Shown here piece after piece: positions 25,555 through 38,400 of a stretch of 64,000 nucleotides of DNA (positions within the stretch are counted from its first letter, which is position 1; each line of letters opens with the position of its first letter). The stretch covers positions 3,341,610 to 3,405,609 of the forward strand of contig VXAU01000760.1 in the NCBI GenBank assembly GCA_013399695.1, written 5' to 3'. Below the pieces are notes generated by a model that worked only from the letters and a program-made list of their open reading frames with translations, made no database searches and was not told the origin of the DNA. The DNA is from Formicarius rufipectus (taxonomy: Eukaryota; Chordata; Aves; Passeriformes; Formicariidae). A program made the position numbers and the translations under genes.

Positions 25555-28500
25555 AGGCAGGGCCCGAGTGTCGGCAGAACACAGGTACCAGCACCGAGCC
25601 CGTCACCTTCCCAAGCGCTGCTGCTCCTTACGGCTTCACCCTTTATTACAAATTAGTATTGTTTACTCCGTTTTCCTGCAGCAATTTTATTTTTTACATA
25701 TTCTCTAAATAACTTTTTAAAAAAGTAATATCTGACTAGAACTATAGCCTCCTGTTTATTAAAATGAAGTGGTAAAAAGGCCAAACAACCAACAAACTTG
25801 AAAGTGACACATAAACACACACACAAACACATATAAAATCACACACAGATATAAAACAATGGTAAATGTACCTCAGTTATATTTGGTAAACTTTCTTATG
25901 CTTGTTTAAACACTGAGCTTAAGTGATTCAGGTGTTTGTAAAATGTAATGAGCAATATCTGAGCTGGTTTTCTTCCTGGAACCGCATTTTGTTAATTGTA
26001 ATAGATGTGAGGTATTGACAAGAGTAGAATAACATTAATACTAGAAAGTGTGTGTTTCTGAATTGTCTGGATATTTAACCAATATTATTTAAAATGGATT
26101 TCATTAGAAATTGCTTTCTGTCCTTCCTTTCTCCTACAAACTGTGGACAAATTTTCCCTCAATTCAACACAAATTAAGGAATTCTGAACTTTTAAGAGCC
26201 CTTGTGCTCCACTTCTAAAGTGGAGTCAGGCAATCATTTGTGGGTTCATTTTTAATTCTATTACAAAATTTTTGAGATAGAGGAGGATTCTCTTTCTAGT
26301 ATGATTACCCAGTTTTAGGATTACACAAGTGTAACTGTTGCAATCAAGTAAAATAAATATCCAGCTGGAAACCAAATCCCTGACCCTAATTAAAGTAGTT
26401 AGACATCTGTGAAGATTAGGCCACTCTGTGTCCTAACCTGAAGTTCACTGTTGGTCTGATACATTGTTATTTTCTTAAACTGTGATATTTCCTCATCTTC
26501 ACCAGTACAGAGATATAAATATTTATGACTATTTTACTTCTCTAACTTTAATTAGTACAGTTGAATCCTGGTGTTTTGAGAGGTAGTTATTAATTAGCAT
26601 CTGTTATGAGAGAGGCTACAAGGAAACTGAAAGGTCAGGAAGCAATGAAATTAGTGGTAGATGAGTCACATAATGAGTGCATTTGCAGTAATTTCCTGGA
26701 TCACAATATAAAGAAGTTTTCAGTAATTGTTATTCTGATTTTTCAGAAACTGAAGAGATTTTGAAGAGTTTGTCACATCAAATAATATTTCTCAAGTTGC
26801 TACTGTAGGATTTTGGTTTGGCCTTTCTTAAGCTTCTTTACTTTTCTTTTTGCAACTTGGGATACTGGTTTTGTTCAAGTTCTGGCTGCTGTGTAACACC
26901 CACGTTGCCTGTAATGTGTCATATCAGCACGAGGGTCAGGCTGGCCTCTGAAATGCATATAATTTCCAGAAAAAGTTTTCCAGTCTGTTCTTAGTCGTCT
27001 TTGCTGGCACTGGGGGAAGTTCTGGCAGCTGGTTCTGGCTGTACATGTTGGGGGAGTAGCTCCTTAGAACCAAAGGACTGCTTGGACAGTCAGAGTGACC
27101 TCTCTGGCATCAAAACTTGCAGGTTTATACCTTCCTGAGAGCTTGTTCCCTGAGGAAGCTCAGTGGTTCCATGTGCCCTGTCCTGGTATGGCGTAAGGAA
27201 ATGGTGCTTGCCATGACTCAGTGTAGCAAATTAAATAATTTGAAGGCTTTGAATTAGAAGTGGCTGCTATGTAGGAAATGAAGGCAGATAGTTAAAATGC
27301 AGATATTTAAGCTCATTTTAGAGACTGCTAGTAGTCTCAAACGATGACAGAATGCAACTGGTATTTACAATAGGCCTTAAAGAAAAGTCCGCTGGATGGT
27401 TGTTCTGATGTTTAGATTTTTACAGTAAGGCTACTTATATTTAAAAAGATTTTTAACTAAAACAGATTTATTTCTCTTTTGTGAATGAAAACTTGAGTTC
27501 AAAGTTGTCAGGGTTTCCAGTGATATTGCAGATTAACAATGATAATGAAACAAGTTGAATACTTTTTTTTTTCTGCAGGATGGACAGGTTGCAGCCCAAA
27601 AGTATTTTTATTTTTAGATTAAATAGCAGTAGTCAAATTAATTAGTCAATTAAAAACCTAAATGCTGAGAGCCTCATATTTTATACTTAAGATGTGCGGC
27701 AGAGTATGAGATTTGCCCTGGTCTCTTGGGTTCTTTCCTCTGAGAGCTGTCTCATTTATTTTGGGATAAGGTGTCCAAAATTATTCTTGGCATGTATTGT
27801 TTAACATGTATATATTATTGTGAATAGTAATTGTCACACCCTTCAGAACACAATTTTCAGTTTTATATTGAAGTTGTTAGCTTAAAAGCTTATTTTGTTA
27901 AGGGCTGCTTTTTAGTAGTACTTAAGAGGATTAAAGGACTATAAAAGATTTTCAATTTTCATGCTAAAGCAGACGTAAGAGGCAGAAGAACTTCTTTATT
28001 CTCACAGAGAACTTTGAAAGAAGTTTAAAATGTTGCATAATAAAAAGACTGTGATGTAGCCATTTATGCATGATATTTAATTTGGTATTGTCTCCTTTCA
28101 ACAAGCTAGTTACTGAATTAAATTATTTTAAAACATTTGTATTAAAGATGTGTGACTTCTCCCACCAAGTTCTAAAACATCATGTCTTTTCAGTTCACCA
28201 TGCAGTATTCCTTTGTGAATGAAAGCATGTTATACTTTTTTAAAGGCACATTTGATGAATCCAGAAGTCATTCTCTAAGTTAAAGTAATTAATTTTATAA
28301 TGAAGTCAGAACCTTGTCTTTGTTTTGAACTATGTAATTGACTGTACATTTCAAAGCTTATTGTAGCTGACAGCTTGTGGCTGCCCTTCTCCTTGCATAC
28401 ATATTAAATATAAACAGGATGATTCATTATGTTTCAAATTTTTGGGTTGTTTTTTCTTTCTGTTGTGCCTTTCCCCCACTGCTTTCCAAAGTTTGAGGGC

Positions 28501-31500
28501 TGCAGTAAAATGTGTTCCAGTGCTTTGTAGAACTCCTCTTTTGTCCTAAAAACACTATTTCTGTCTCTACCTGGATAAGCCCTTTGTACCCCGAGACCGT
28601 TTTCTCAGACAAGCAGTGTGGGCTTGTTGAGGCTTATCTATAGCATGAAATGGTTTGTGCTCAGGATCTCATATTCCCCCTTTATGTGTTTCAAGTGTTT
28701 TTTGCTTTGGTCTAGCTCTAATCTGGACACAAAAGCAGAACGCATATATTTTTTTTCTGGAGTGTACTGGGTTTCACATGAATATAAATTAAAATTTCAG
28801 GGTATTTCTGTCTGTTTTGGAGGGAGCAAGGGTACAGGGAGAGTCTTTTCTACATTTAAATCACAGCTATAGGAAAACATAGCATAACATTTCATTTTTA
28901 ACTGGTATTTACTAAAATATTTACTTTATTACATGATTTTTCAGCGATATGAAGTAATAATATTTTGTGGTTGCCAAGTGAGCGAGTGAGGTTGTCACAG
29001 TAAAAATAAAACTTTAAATGCTTTACACTGGGTTAGTACAAAACAAACAAACAAATTCCAAGAATGCTTAGTTCAGACATTTATCTTGAGTAGGTGACAA
29101 AAATGCAGACACGTGGCAGCCTGGATGCAACACAAATGTCCATTTCAAGTCTATTCTGGAAATTTGTACATTTTGAAGTGGGTGGCATGTTTTCAGCAAA
29201 AGAAAAAGAAAAGAGTGTTTCATTGTTTCAAGCCTCATTAGACTTTTCATAAATAGAGTAGAGGCCGAGAAGGAATGTTCAAGCAGCTGAAAGCTCTATA
29301 TATTTTAAGGGAGTTGCATTCCAGTAGGCTCTCAATTAACTACTGTTTTCTTTCTTATATCTTTTCCCCTTGCAATTGAACACATAATGTGTCTTGGCTG
29401 ATGTTTTTGATTGCTCCCAATAATAGGAATGATTTTAATATCCAGCACTGCAGTAATGGTGTGAGCCAGTCCCAGTCATGTTACATGATTATTGTATGGA
29501 TAGGTGCTGTATGAGAGTTTCTTTTGTTAGGTGCATGTATGTTAAAAGTGTTTAAACTGGAAGTTTAAGAGTATCAGCGGGGGGGATGGAGCTTTAAGAT
29601 GTACTACTCTAGTATTTGGCAATTTGAACAACTTAGTATGGCAAGATTTTGAGGTTTCCACATAGCTTGTGTTTAAATGATGTTGACTTTTAAATTCTAA
29701 CAGTTTTTATGTTGACTGCTTTGTGATAGAAAAGATGCAGCTGTGTCAGTGTGACAAGTAAAGCCAGAGGCCTGGACAGGTGAATATGAGAATAGTTTGG
29801 GGATGTCAGTGTTCCTGATGTCAGAGCAAGTGGTGTGGAGAAAGAGAATGGCATTGATTAAACTTTTGATTAACTAAGTAATTTTCTGGTAATGTTGACT
29901 TTAATGTCCAGTATTGACGGTGTCAATTGTCTGCAAGGATCAATTTACACTTTAACTGATTGGCTCATTTGAACTTCCTGAGTACAACAGCTGTGGTCTC
30001 CGTAGTTAAACTGTGAGGATTGGAACCTGGTGTTTGAAGGCACCAGTGTAGTTAATTCTGTGTTCAGGAGGCCTGGTATAAAGTGCCTTTCTGTTGTTTC
30101 CACTCTGTTTTGGACAAGGCTTATATATTATGTAGCATCTGCAAGCTAAGACCATAGGAAAAATACTCTTTTAATTCAACAAATGCATTTTACTTGCATT
30201 TTGTTGTACTACAGTTGTTTTGAGGATATAAAACCCAACCAGCTTGGTTGTGGGTTTTTTGGGTTTTGTTTTTTCTCTTAGATTTCTCTAATAAGCATGA
30301 ATGTAATTTAAAGAGAAATGCAGAGACTGGAATACTTAATTGCAAGAAATGGCATTAATTAATTACAGGTGTGAACTAGCATGGAAGGGTGTGCTCCTCT
30401 CGCTTAAATCTCAGCAGAGGAGATAGGCTGGCCCCCACCTGGTTGTCTTTGATGTTCAACCCTGTGCAGGTCCCACAGGTCCTCTTGCTGTTTCAGGATA
30501 ACATTCCTTCTTTTCCATGTGCTCACTTTGTGTGGTGCAACCCAATCAAATTATTAACAATACTCTGAATACCTGAGTAAAAATGTTTAGTGAAGTATTT
30601 GCAGGGATAGCAGTGGGCTGTAGAAATGTGAAACTTAGTAAATCCTAACAGATAGAATGTGGAAGGTTAAATTGTGCATCTTGAGTTGTCCTTTATAAAG
30701 GTGTCATTTTTATTACTGTCCTCTAGAAGAATGAGGTTGTTGCTTGTTCATCTAATGAAAATGTTACAGAGGAAGCATATGATGAATTGGAAAGGAATTT
30801 AAATAGTATAGTAACAACTTTATTTATTCTGTAGTGAAGAAGATTAATGGGGTGTTGAGGTGAGAATTTTGTGTATATCTAGATATTTCGGGAAGTTTCA
30901 TTTGAAACCTGGTGGCAAAGTTTTGAAGCGTAACTGTGTCTTGCTTGTTCCACATAACTGGTGTTTACATGTGGAAATTGTGTGTCTGCAGCAGTTCAGT
31001 GGAGAATGGCATCCTGGAGGTGAGGAGTGGCTCTGTTGCTGTTGTGCCACCTCAGAGTTTTCAGAACTAAAAATAGGACTGGCCAAGTTGGGTAAATCTT
31101 GGAACCTACTTGAACTCCTGTGTCTTTTCCTGTCTTCCGCTCTGGGAACTCCATGTCGCCTTGTGCTGTGTTCCCCAGTGCAACGTCCTCCCTCCTCTCT
31201 TGTCACTTGTCTCAGTAACCCTGTTCTGGCCAGCGTTACTACTTCTGTAGCCCTTTGTAATCCCCTTGTTTTCTGCCATAAATAAGGTAGAGATGAAAAT
31301 TTTCCTGTAACTCTGGAAATTTTATGTGCTGCTGTTGTATAAGATTTCCTTCTACAGTTTTCTCCGTTGCATACTTTTAAACCAAACTCTTTATTTTAAT
31401 CCCTAGGAAAGTAGTAAGACTTTTCAAAGCTTGCATTTAGAAGTCCTTAGCTTTTACTGTTTTACAGCTTTTACTGTCCCTGTTACTTTTTGCAACTCTA

Positions 31501-31966
31501 ACTTTTCGTTTTCATGCTTAGCTTTTGAATATTTGTAAAAGTTGGGAAAATGTCATTTAAAAAATGTAGCTGAGATAGAAAGCCTGGAAATAATGACTCT
31601 AGAGAAGACTTTTTAACTGGTCTCCTTCCTCAAATTTTAATATTTCTGAGTGAATCAGGACATTAATGAGAACATATCTAGAACACCCAGGTATTTTATT
31701 GATTAAGAAAAGCCTGTGTTGGGATGTGAAAGTGAGGTTGCAGACTGCTTTTTCTCCAAATGCTTGTCTGGATTATCTGTATAAATCTCTTAGAGTTTCA
31801 TATCAGTTCAAAAATTCTGGTTTTTATTCTCACTTAATTTTTTTCTTCTGATACAACAAATAGTTCTCATCTGATTACCTTAACAAATCTGTGTTTTAAA
31901 AAAAAAGGCAGCAATGAGCTTGAAAACCCTTGAAATTTGTATAACAATTTATCATTTTTCTTTCAG
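25555..31966 (+). other. RHBDD1: RHBDD1 5' intron sequence
   Basis: AT-rich intronic DNA between the CpG island and the first coding exon. It includes a short CA-rich patch (about 25,809-25,850), an 8-bp-arm hairpin at 26,207-26,225, an (AAAC)n patch near 29,038 and scattered T-runs. No coding exon, RNA gene or CR1 copy was recognised. Open frames such as 30,860-31,285 have no recognisable content. An additional untranslated exon cannot be excluded. Confidence 0.55.
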
Positions 31967-32485
31967 AATTTCCAAAACTTGTATGGTTTTGAAATTGAAC
32001 AAAAGACTAGAAATTGGAAAAACCTTCACGTTTCTTTGAATCAGAAGTAACAATGCAACGCAGGCAAGGAAGAGTCAATGCTGGGCTGCTTTTGCTTCTT
32101 TATCAAATTTCTCAGATTGGACTCCAGAATATTCCTCCTGTTACCCTTGGGGTGATTGCACTGAATATTTTTCTCTTCCTGAATCCCGTGAGGCCACTGT
32201 CTGAAGTGTGTATCAGTGTCAATGAAGCCATCTACAAAAAGAACTGGCAACGTTTGCTGCTCTCTCCTTTCCACCATGCAGATGACTGGCATTTGTATTA
32301 TAACATGATTTCCATGCTTTGGAAGGGGATAATGCTGGAAAAAAAGCTTAAGAGCATATGGTTTGCCTACATAATTGCAGTATTTTCAGTGCTAATTGGA
32401 GTCGTTTATATGGTGCTGGAATTCCTGCTTGTGAAAATTCTGGATGATCCTTCCTATGGAATGAGTTGTGGTGTGGGTTTTTCAG
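31967..32485 (+). CDS. RHBDD1: RHBDD1 first coding exon (5' UTR 31967-32052; CDS from 32053)
   Basis: Acceptor 'ttctttcag' precedes 31,967 and donor GTAAGA follows 32,485. The coding part (433 nt) gives residues 1-144 plus one base. It encodes the N-terminal membrane segments, the conserved WHLYYNM loop and ends precisely with the catalytic Ser144 codon (TCA) plus the first base of Gly145. The 86 untranslated bases contain a short upstream ORF. Confidence 0.93.
31983..32039 (+). other. Upstream ORF in RHBDD1 5' UTR (18 codons)
   Basis: Within the first coding exon, before the main start, an ATG at 31,983 opens an 18-codon frame closed by TGA at 32,037-32,039. It is out of frame with RHBDD1 and ends 13 bases before the main ATG. 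Such upstream ORFs commonly reduce translation of the downstream frame. Whether this one is used is unknown. Confidence 0.55.
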
Positions 32486-35400
32486 GTAAGACACGAAGTT
32501 GGTCCAATTTCTATATATAAATTTAGTATTTTAGGTGCTATATAACAATAACTGTTAATTCCAGCAAATGGATAGGTGTACATCCACAAATATATATGAT
32601 TTTTGTGCCAGTAAAACTTTCCTATTTTTTCATTTAAAGCCATGTGCTCTGGGTATGAACATCATGTAATTCAGTTCGTGTTCTTGAGATTGACAGTGAC
32701 TTTACCTGAGAACATGTATACTCTGTTCATCCTGGTAGAATAGTGTTTTCTAGTTAATTTCTAAATAATTAATTCTAATTAATTTCTAATTTATTAAAGT
32801 CTGAGGCTTTTCATTTTCTCATGTCAGTAATGCTCATTAGGTGGCTTCTAAAAAAGCCTATGCATTTAAAATTTTTATTTTCAAATTACAAATTATTCTT
32901 GACCGTCTTTAGAGAGAATCCCCTAGATTTGCTTCTGCTGGAAACATCCAAGCACCTGATTTTGGTCAAGTTCCTTCTAGCAATGGTCTTGTCTTCTCCT
33001 GTAGGAGACTGACATTTAGGAATCAATGGAGTTAGTGAACTTCTCTTCAAAAAAATCTGCAGTGGATAAGTAGCACTGCTCTTCTAGGTAAGGGGCTTCC
33101 CTTGCTGTCATTGGGATCTAGCCCTCGAAGGCAAGCCCTTCTTTTCAACTTACAAGTTGCTTCAGCACCCCTGAGGGTTCCATGAGGTATTCCAATGGGG
33201 ACCAGTTTGAGCATCCTGGTGGTTGCTGATTTGGAGCTTCAGGAATTCTCTAGTGACCCACCCTTGGGTGACATGCCCTGTTCTAGGATCTGTCTCTGTG
33301 GTGGCTGTAGGGCCCCCAGTGCAAACCCCTTCCCTGAGGGGTGTGGCCTTTGCTGCCTGTGCCAATGTCAGTGTGTCCATGTCAAAACTGGTTGATTTTT
33401 CAGGCCACTGTTAGCTTTCTCCTAAGAGGAATTGTTCACAAACACTTCTAACTTCAATAAGTTCTCTGAATTCCTTCTATTGCATCAGCTGTTGCTAGCA
33501 TGATAGAACAGTTGCAGTCAATTAGAAATGAATGATTATTTACTGTGATTAAAGGTGGTCTATCTACTCTTTTTTTTCAGAAACAAGTGATTCTGGAGTA
33601 TATGTAAGATGATTTTCCATTAATTTAGAATTTGAGCCTACTGCTGAGCTTCATATGTATCTGTTTGTCTTGTTTTCAGTAATGGCTTTTCTCAGCTCAC
33701 AGAACATTATTTTGAGTTCACTAATTTTGTCAATTATTTCAACCAGAACTCCCATTTTAAAATTACATCTGTATTGTTTTGAATATCTAAATAACTACGG
33801 GGAGTAGGCATATTAAAAACCTACTTAGAGTTGGCTGTTATACAAATACATAATTTTTGTATCCTTTTTTTTAAGTCACTCAAAAGTATCACTGAAAAAC
33901 CAGCTTAGAACCATTGTTCTGGCATGCAGCAATATGCTTCGTAGTGCTGTGGAACTGCATGGTACTTCAAGTTCCTTAGCTAAATGTTTGCATTTCTTTA
34001 TTATTTGTGCACAAATACTTTTCTCTTCATGTGATTTCTTCTTGTTTACAGGAGTCTTGTTTGCTTTGAAAGTTCTTAATAACCATTACAACCCAGGAAG
34101 AGTCAGTACTGTCCTTGGATTGAGGATATCCAGTACATACGCTTGTTGGGTGGAGCTGGTGGCTATTCATTTAATCGCCCCAGGGTAAGCACATTTAATG
34201 TTTCAAAGTTAACAGGCTCTCTGAAGTAGGTGGAAATGTATCATGAAACGTGAATAGTGTTAGCTGGTGTCCAAGTGGAGTGGGGCTACAATTCAGACTA
34301 GTTTTTTTTTCTGAACACCTTTTATTTGAGAATGTGTCAAAGTAAAAAACTGAAATACTGTTCCCAGAAGGTGTTGCTGAGTATTTGAAGGTTGATAACA
34401 AAAGGGGATGGACAAGGCAAAGGGATGTGCATTTGCAGCAGAGTAACCAACGTAATGTACCGTAGTGCCAAGGGCTTCCTTAGTAAAGCAGCATTCCACT
34501 GTTTGCTTGCCGTTTCCATCCTTCTCCATTCTGTCTGGTTTAGTCACTCCTCTAAGTTGTGATAAAACTTACCCGCTGTTCCACAAGTTTTATGCGGTGT
34601 CACTGTCCTGCAGTCTTGCTGATCATATCCCTCAGTTTTCCTGTGTGCTCTGCTCTTCCAGCACAGTTCACCCACCCCCTACCTCTGTGAGAACAGGGCC
34701 TTCCTCTTCTTTGGCACTTGATTTTCGGAGCTCTATTCGCAGATTAGAATTTTTCCTGTATAGTATTTTATAACTGTGAATCATATTGCAGAATATATGT
34801 GAAGTACAGACACAGATCCTTCCAATGACAGTGTATATATAGTCTCCCACTTTTCAGAAAGAGATTGCAACAATACTGACAGTGTCCTCGTCAGGTGCTG
34901 TGATATAGCAGGTAGAGTGTTTACTAAAGCAGAAGGAGAGTTCAAATCTTAGTGAGGTTAAACACTGGTTTTCTTGCTTTATGCCTTGCTGCCCAACTGA
35001 CTGAAGTAAGGAATCCCAGGATAAAAAAAGAGAAGACCTGCAGAGTGCTGTGTTCCAAATGTAATTTTATTTGTAAGCTGAGAGGTCACTGCGTGGCATT
35101 GCTACAAGGATAAACCCAAAGTTTTCAGTGCATTAAAAACATTATTCTTAAAAATACCAACTCTTGTGTTCCAGAAACATAGCTTTTATTGGTGATATGT
35201 TGGATAGTACTGTTTTTGTTATTCTTTTATAATAAAACAGAGCATTATGTCTGAAGCCAAACCATAAGCATATCATACTGTTTATGGTACGTGAAAAACA
35301 TTTCAGAGGTTGGGTCCACTATTGCAGAAACATCTTTGGGGTAGTGAGTGCATAGGAAGTTCAGAAATAACGTCAAAAACCTTTTCATAACTTAGACTGC

Positions 35401-38400
35401 TGCCTTGTCTGAACCTCTACAGTGTTCTCTACAAAGAACAATTTCACAGCACTTAAATGATAATGAGGGCCATAGAAAACAAGCAATAATCTCCAGAAAT
35501 TCATGTCCTAGAACACAACATGTTTAATTAGAAACTGCCCACAGCCTTAAAATGAACCATAACAATTGTCACTCTCAGAACATTGCTCTTAGGTGCTCAT
35601 CTGCATGCCCAGTGCAAGTTACAGCATTTGGGGTGTCTCATTAAATGGTGTCCCTTTGTAGACAAGTTGCATAATTTAGTTTTGGGTAGGTAAGAGGTCA
35701 GTAATTGGGACAGAATTCTGTCCAGTCAAAAATCCATGTGGTAAATGTGGGCCTGCCTTATTGACCTGTCAGGATCACCTGAGAATCCATAACCAGTGTC
35801 AGTTCCAAAAGTAATATTGAGGCTATTGGAAACTTTGATTTGTGTTCTGGGAGAGGATTTAGGGGTTTACTGGCATCTAATAATTTTCTTTCTCTTTCAT
35901 ATTTTTCTTTTGGGGAAATTTAAAAATGCATGCAATATCCTACTAATCTTCACCTTCCATAAAGTAAGGATATTGAGATGTAGACTTTGCATAGCAGTTG
36001 TTGGGATTATTTGTTTGATGGAAGAACAGGTGTGTGAAAAGTTACTTATTGTTTAATCTCTGTATCTCTTCCAGAATTGGACATGTGGTATCTTAAGTAA
36101 ATCCATATCATGCTGGTGATTTCTAGAGTAGCTGATTCTTAAGCAATTAATTTTTATGAGAACAGACATTTTCCAAGTCAGGCATGCCGCCTTCATAAAT
36201 TTGGAAAATCTGTTTGGAAACTTAGTTCCTTGTAGATACTTCATTTTTGCAAGTACCTTTTACTTATAAATTTTCACATCAGCATTTACATGTTACTCTT
36301 ACAAAAAGTGTTGGTTACTTATAGCAGAGAACCACAGCTCAACAGAGCAGAATACAAGTTTGTGGTTATGTAGGGGGCAAAAGAGTGAATTTAGATTTGA
36401 TCTTTACCTCCCCCTAGTGACCTGTACATTTCCCTGTGTCCTTTTACCGGTGACCCTTGTCTTGAGTCCACAAGCCATCGTCTGTGTAACTCCTTCAGAT
36501 TTCTGATCAGAATGGAAAAAGTGTAATGTTTAAATCTATTTTTATATTAAACAAGTTTCATTTCTACTTCAGAAAGGCAAAAAAGCTCATATTACTTGAA
36601 TTTTTGGACAACCAGTTTGAATTATTTATAATTGCATATAGTAGGAAAGATTAATGTTTAGTGTATTTGCTTCTCTAACTTCTTAATAGAGGTTAAAAAT
36701 GTGCAAATAGTGTTTAGACCTGGTTAAACTGAAAAGTTTGACTCTTAATTTGAATGCTGAAAATTGGTTTATAAATTTATAGTGTATCCCATAGTCATGG
36801 CAATAATTGGAGCAAGTCTCCTTATTTACTATAAACATATGTTTCTGTGCTGATTTCTCAAAAGACTCCAGAGCATTCTCATTTTGTATGCAAACTGTAG
36901 TGATATTTTTTGAAGAAGTTGTTGGTATGCATAGAAAAGAACTTGGTTCCCAACATTTCAATTCTTTTGAATTTGAAGGCACTGTTACAAGGATTGCAGT
37001 GGGTCTGCATTCATCCTCAGACTAATTTTAGGATTGTATTGATAGTGCAGTGGGAAGTTCTGTGTTTGTGCTCTCATTCAAAGCTGTAAAAGATTTTGGT
37101 AGGTCCTACCTAGACATTTCAGTGTAAGTTTGTGGAGTTACTTTTCTAAAGATTGAAACTAGTTTACTACTGTGTTAAGCCTTCAAATGCTTTTAGGGAA
37201 AGGGTATTCTGTCTTTTAAACAAGCAATTAAAATGATCTCTCTAATTAGTTTTCTGTATTCCAATTACTTTTCTGCATCTGTATATACTTAGCAATTATA
37301 AAGTAGTTGTGAAGAAAGAAAAATCGGCATTATGTCCTTGCAGGCAAGAAATTTTCTGTGCTTGGTCTCACTTAGGGACTTTCCTGGTTATAACAAATTC
37401 TTCACTGTCTTTGGTATTCCTACCAAAAAAAAAAAGTCTTCATTACTCACAAGATTTTCCTGTTTTGTAGGACTTCTTTTGCTGGGCATCTAGCAGGGAT
37501 TCTTGTCGGATTGATGTACACTATGGGACCTCTGAAAAAGATTATGAAAGCCTGTGCAGGTATATAATTTTGTTGAATTTACAAAATCTGCATAAGAAAC
37601 ACTTTTATTTTTAAAATTCAGTATGTCCTGCATATAGAGATTCAGGCCATTCCATTGTTACTGGGATTCTCAAGCTTTCCAACAATGTGTTACTACAGCT
37701 TTTCATATTGTAGTAATAGTTATTTTAAAAAAATAAATTACATCTTTAGTTAAACAATTGTTTTAAATACAGCCCTGCAAACTTCTACATGAACTCTGCC
37801 ATCAATTTCAGTGTTTGAACTGAAAGTCTAAGCCCTGTTACATCAGCTGGGTCAGAATATTTGGCTTTTTATGGCCGATTACTTGATAGGTTGAGTACTT
37901 TATTCATGACTGCCATCAAACTGAGTGTGGATGCGGTGTTTGTAGAGTGTATGTGATTTGTTCAAATGTGTGCCCCTCACAGGAGGGTTTATTGCAGTTT
38001 TGGGGATGTAGTCTGGCAGTCATGGATGTTTAGCAGCTTTAGGGGTAAGAAAGGGAGACTGAAGCATCAGGTTTCCTGCCAGGATGGAGTGAACAGATGT
38101 CGAGTGTCACATGAGTTAAAGGGTGATGTTTTGTGTTGCTGAGGAATGGGGTACTACCTGATGGCTGTTAGAACAGTCAGCATCAGATCAGGTGATCTGA
38201 ATCAGGGAGGTTCGGCAGGCTCCATCCTTGGGTCCTTTCAAGACTTGCCAGGAGAAGGCCCTGAGTAACCTGGTCTAATCTCCTCACTGATTCTCTCTGG
38301 TTTGGAGTTGGACTGGGGACCTTCTGAGGTCCCTTTCAAGTGGAATTACTCTGGGATTCTGTGATAAAGCCCATGGTATTATTAGTGGGACATGCTGTAG

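Noticed and set aside
32014..32052. N-terminal extension of RHBDD1 by 13 residues
   Set aside because: The upstream in-frame start is TTG, not ATG; the ATG at 32,053 matches the family's N-terminus and gives catalytic residues the expected numbers (Ser144, His195).
32486..32520. Open frame continuing past the first RHBDD1 coding exon to a stop
   Set aside because: It is read-through of the GTAAGA donor; the next exon continues the rhomboid sequence in the right phase.
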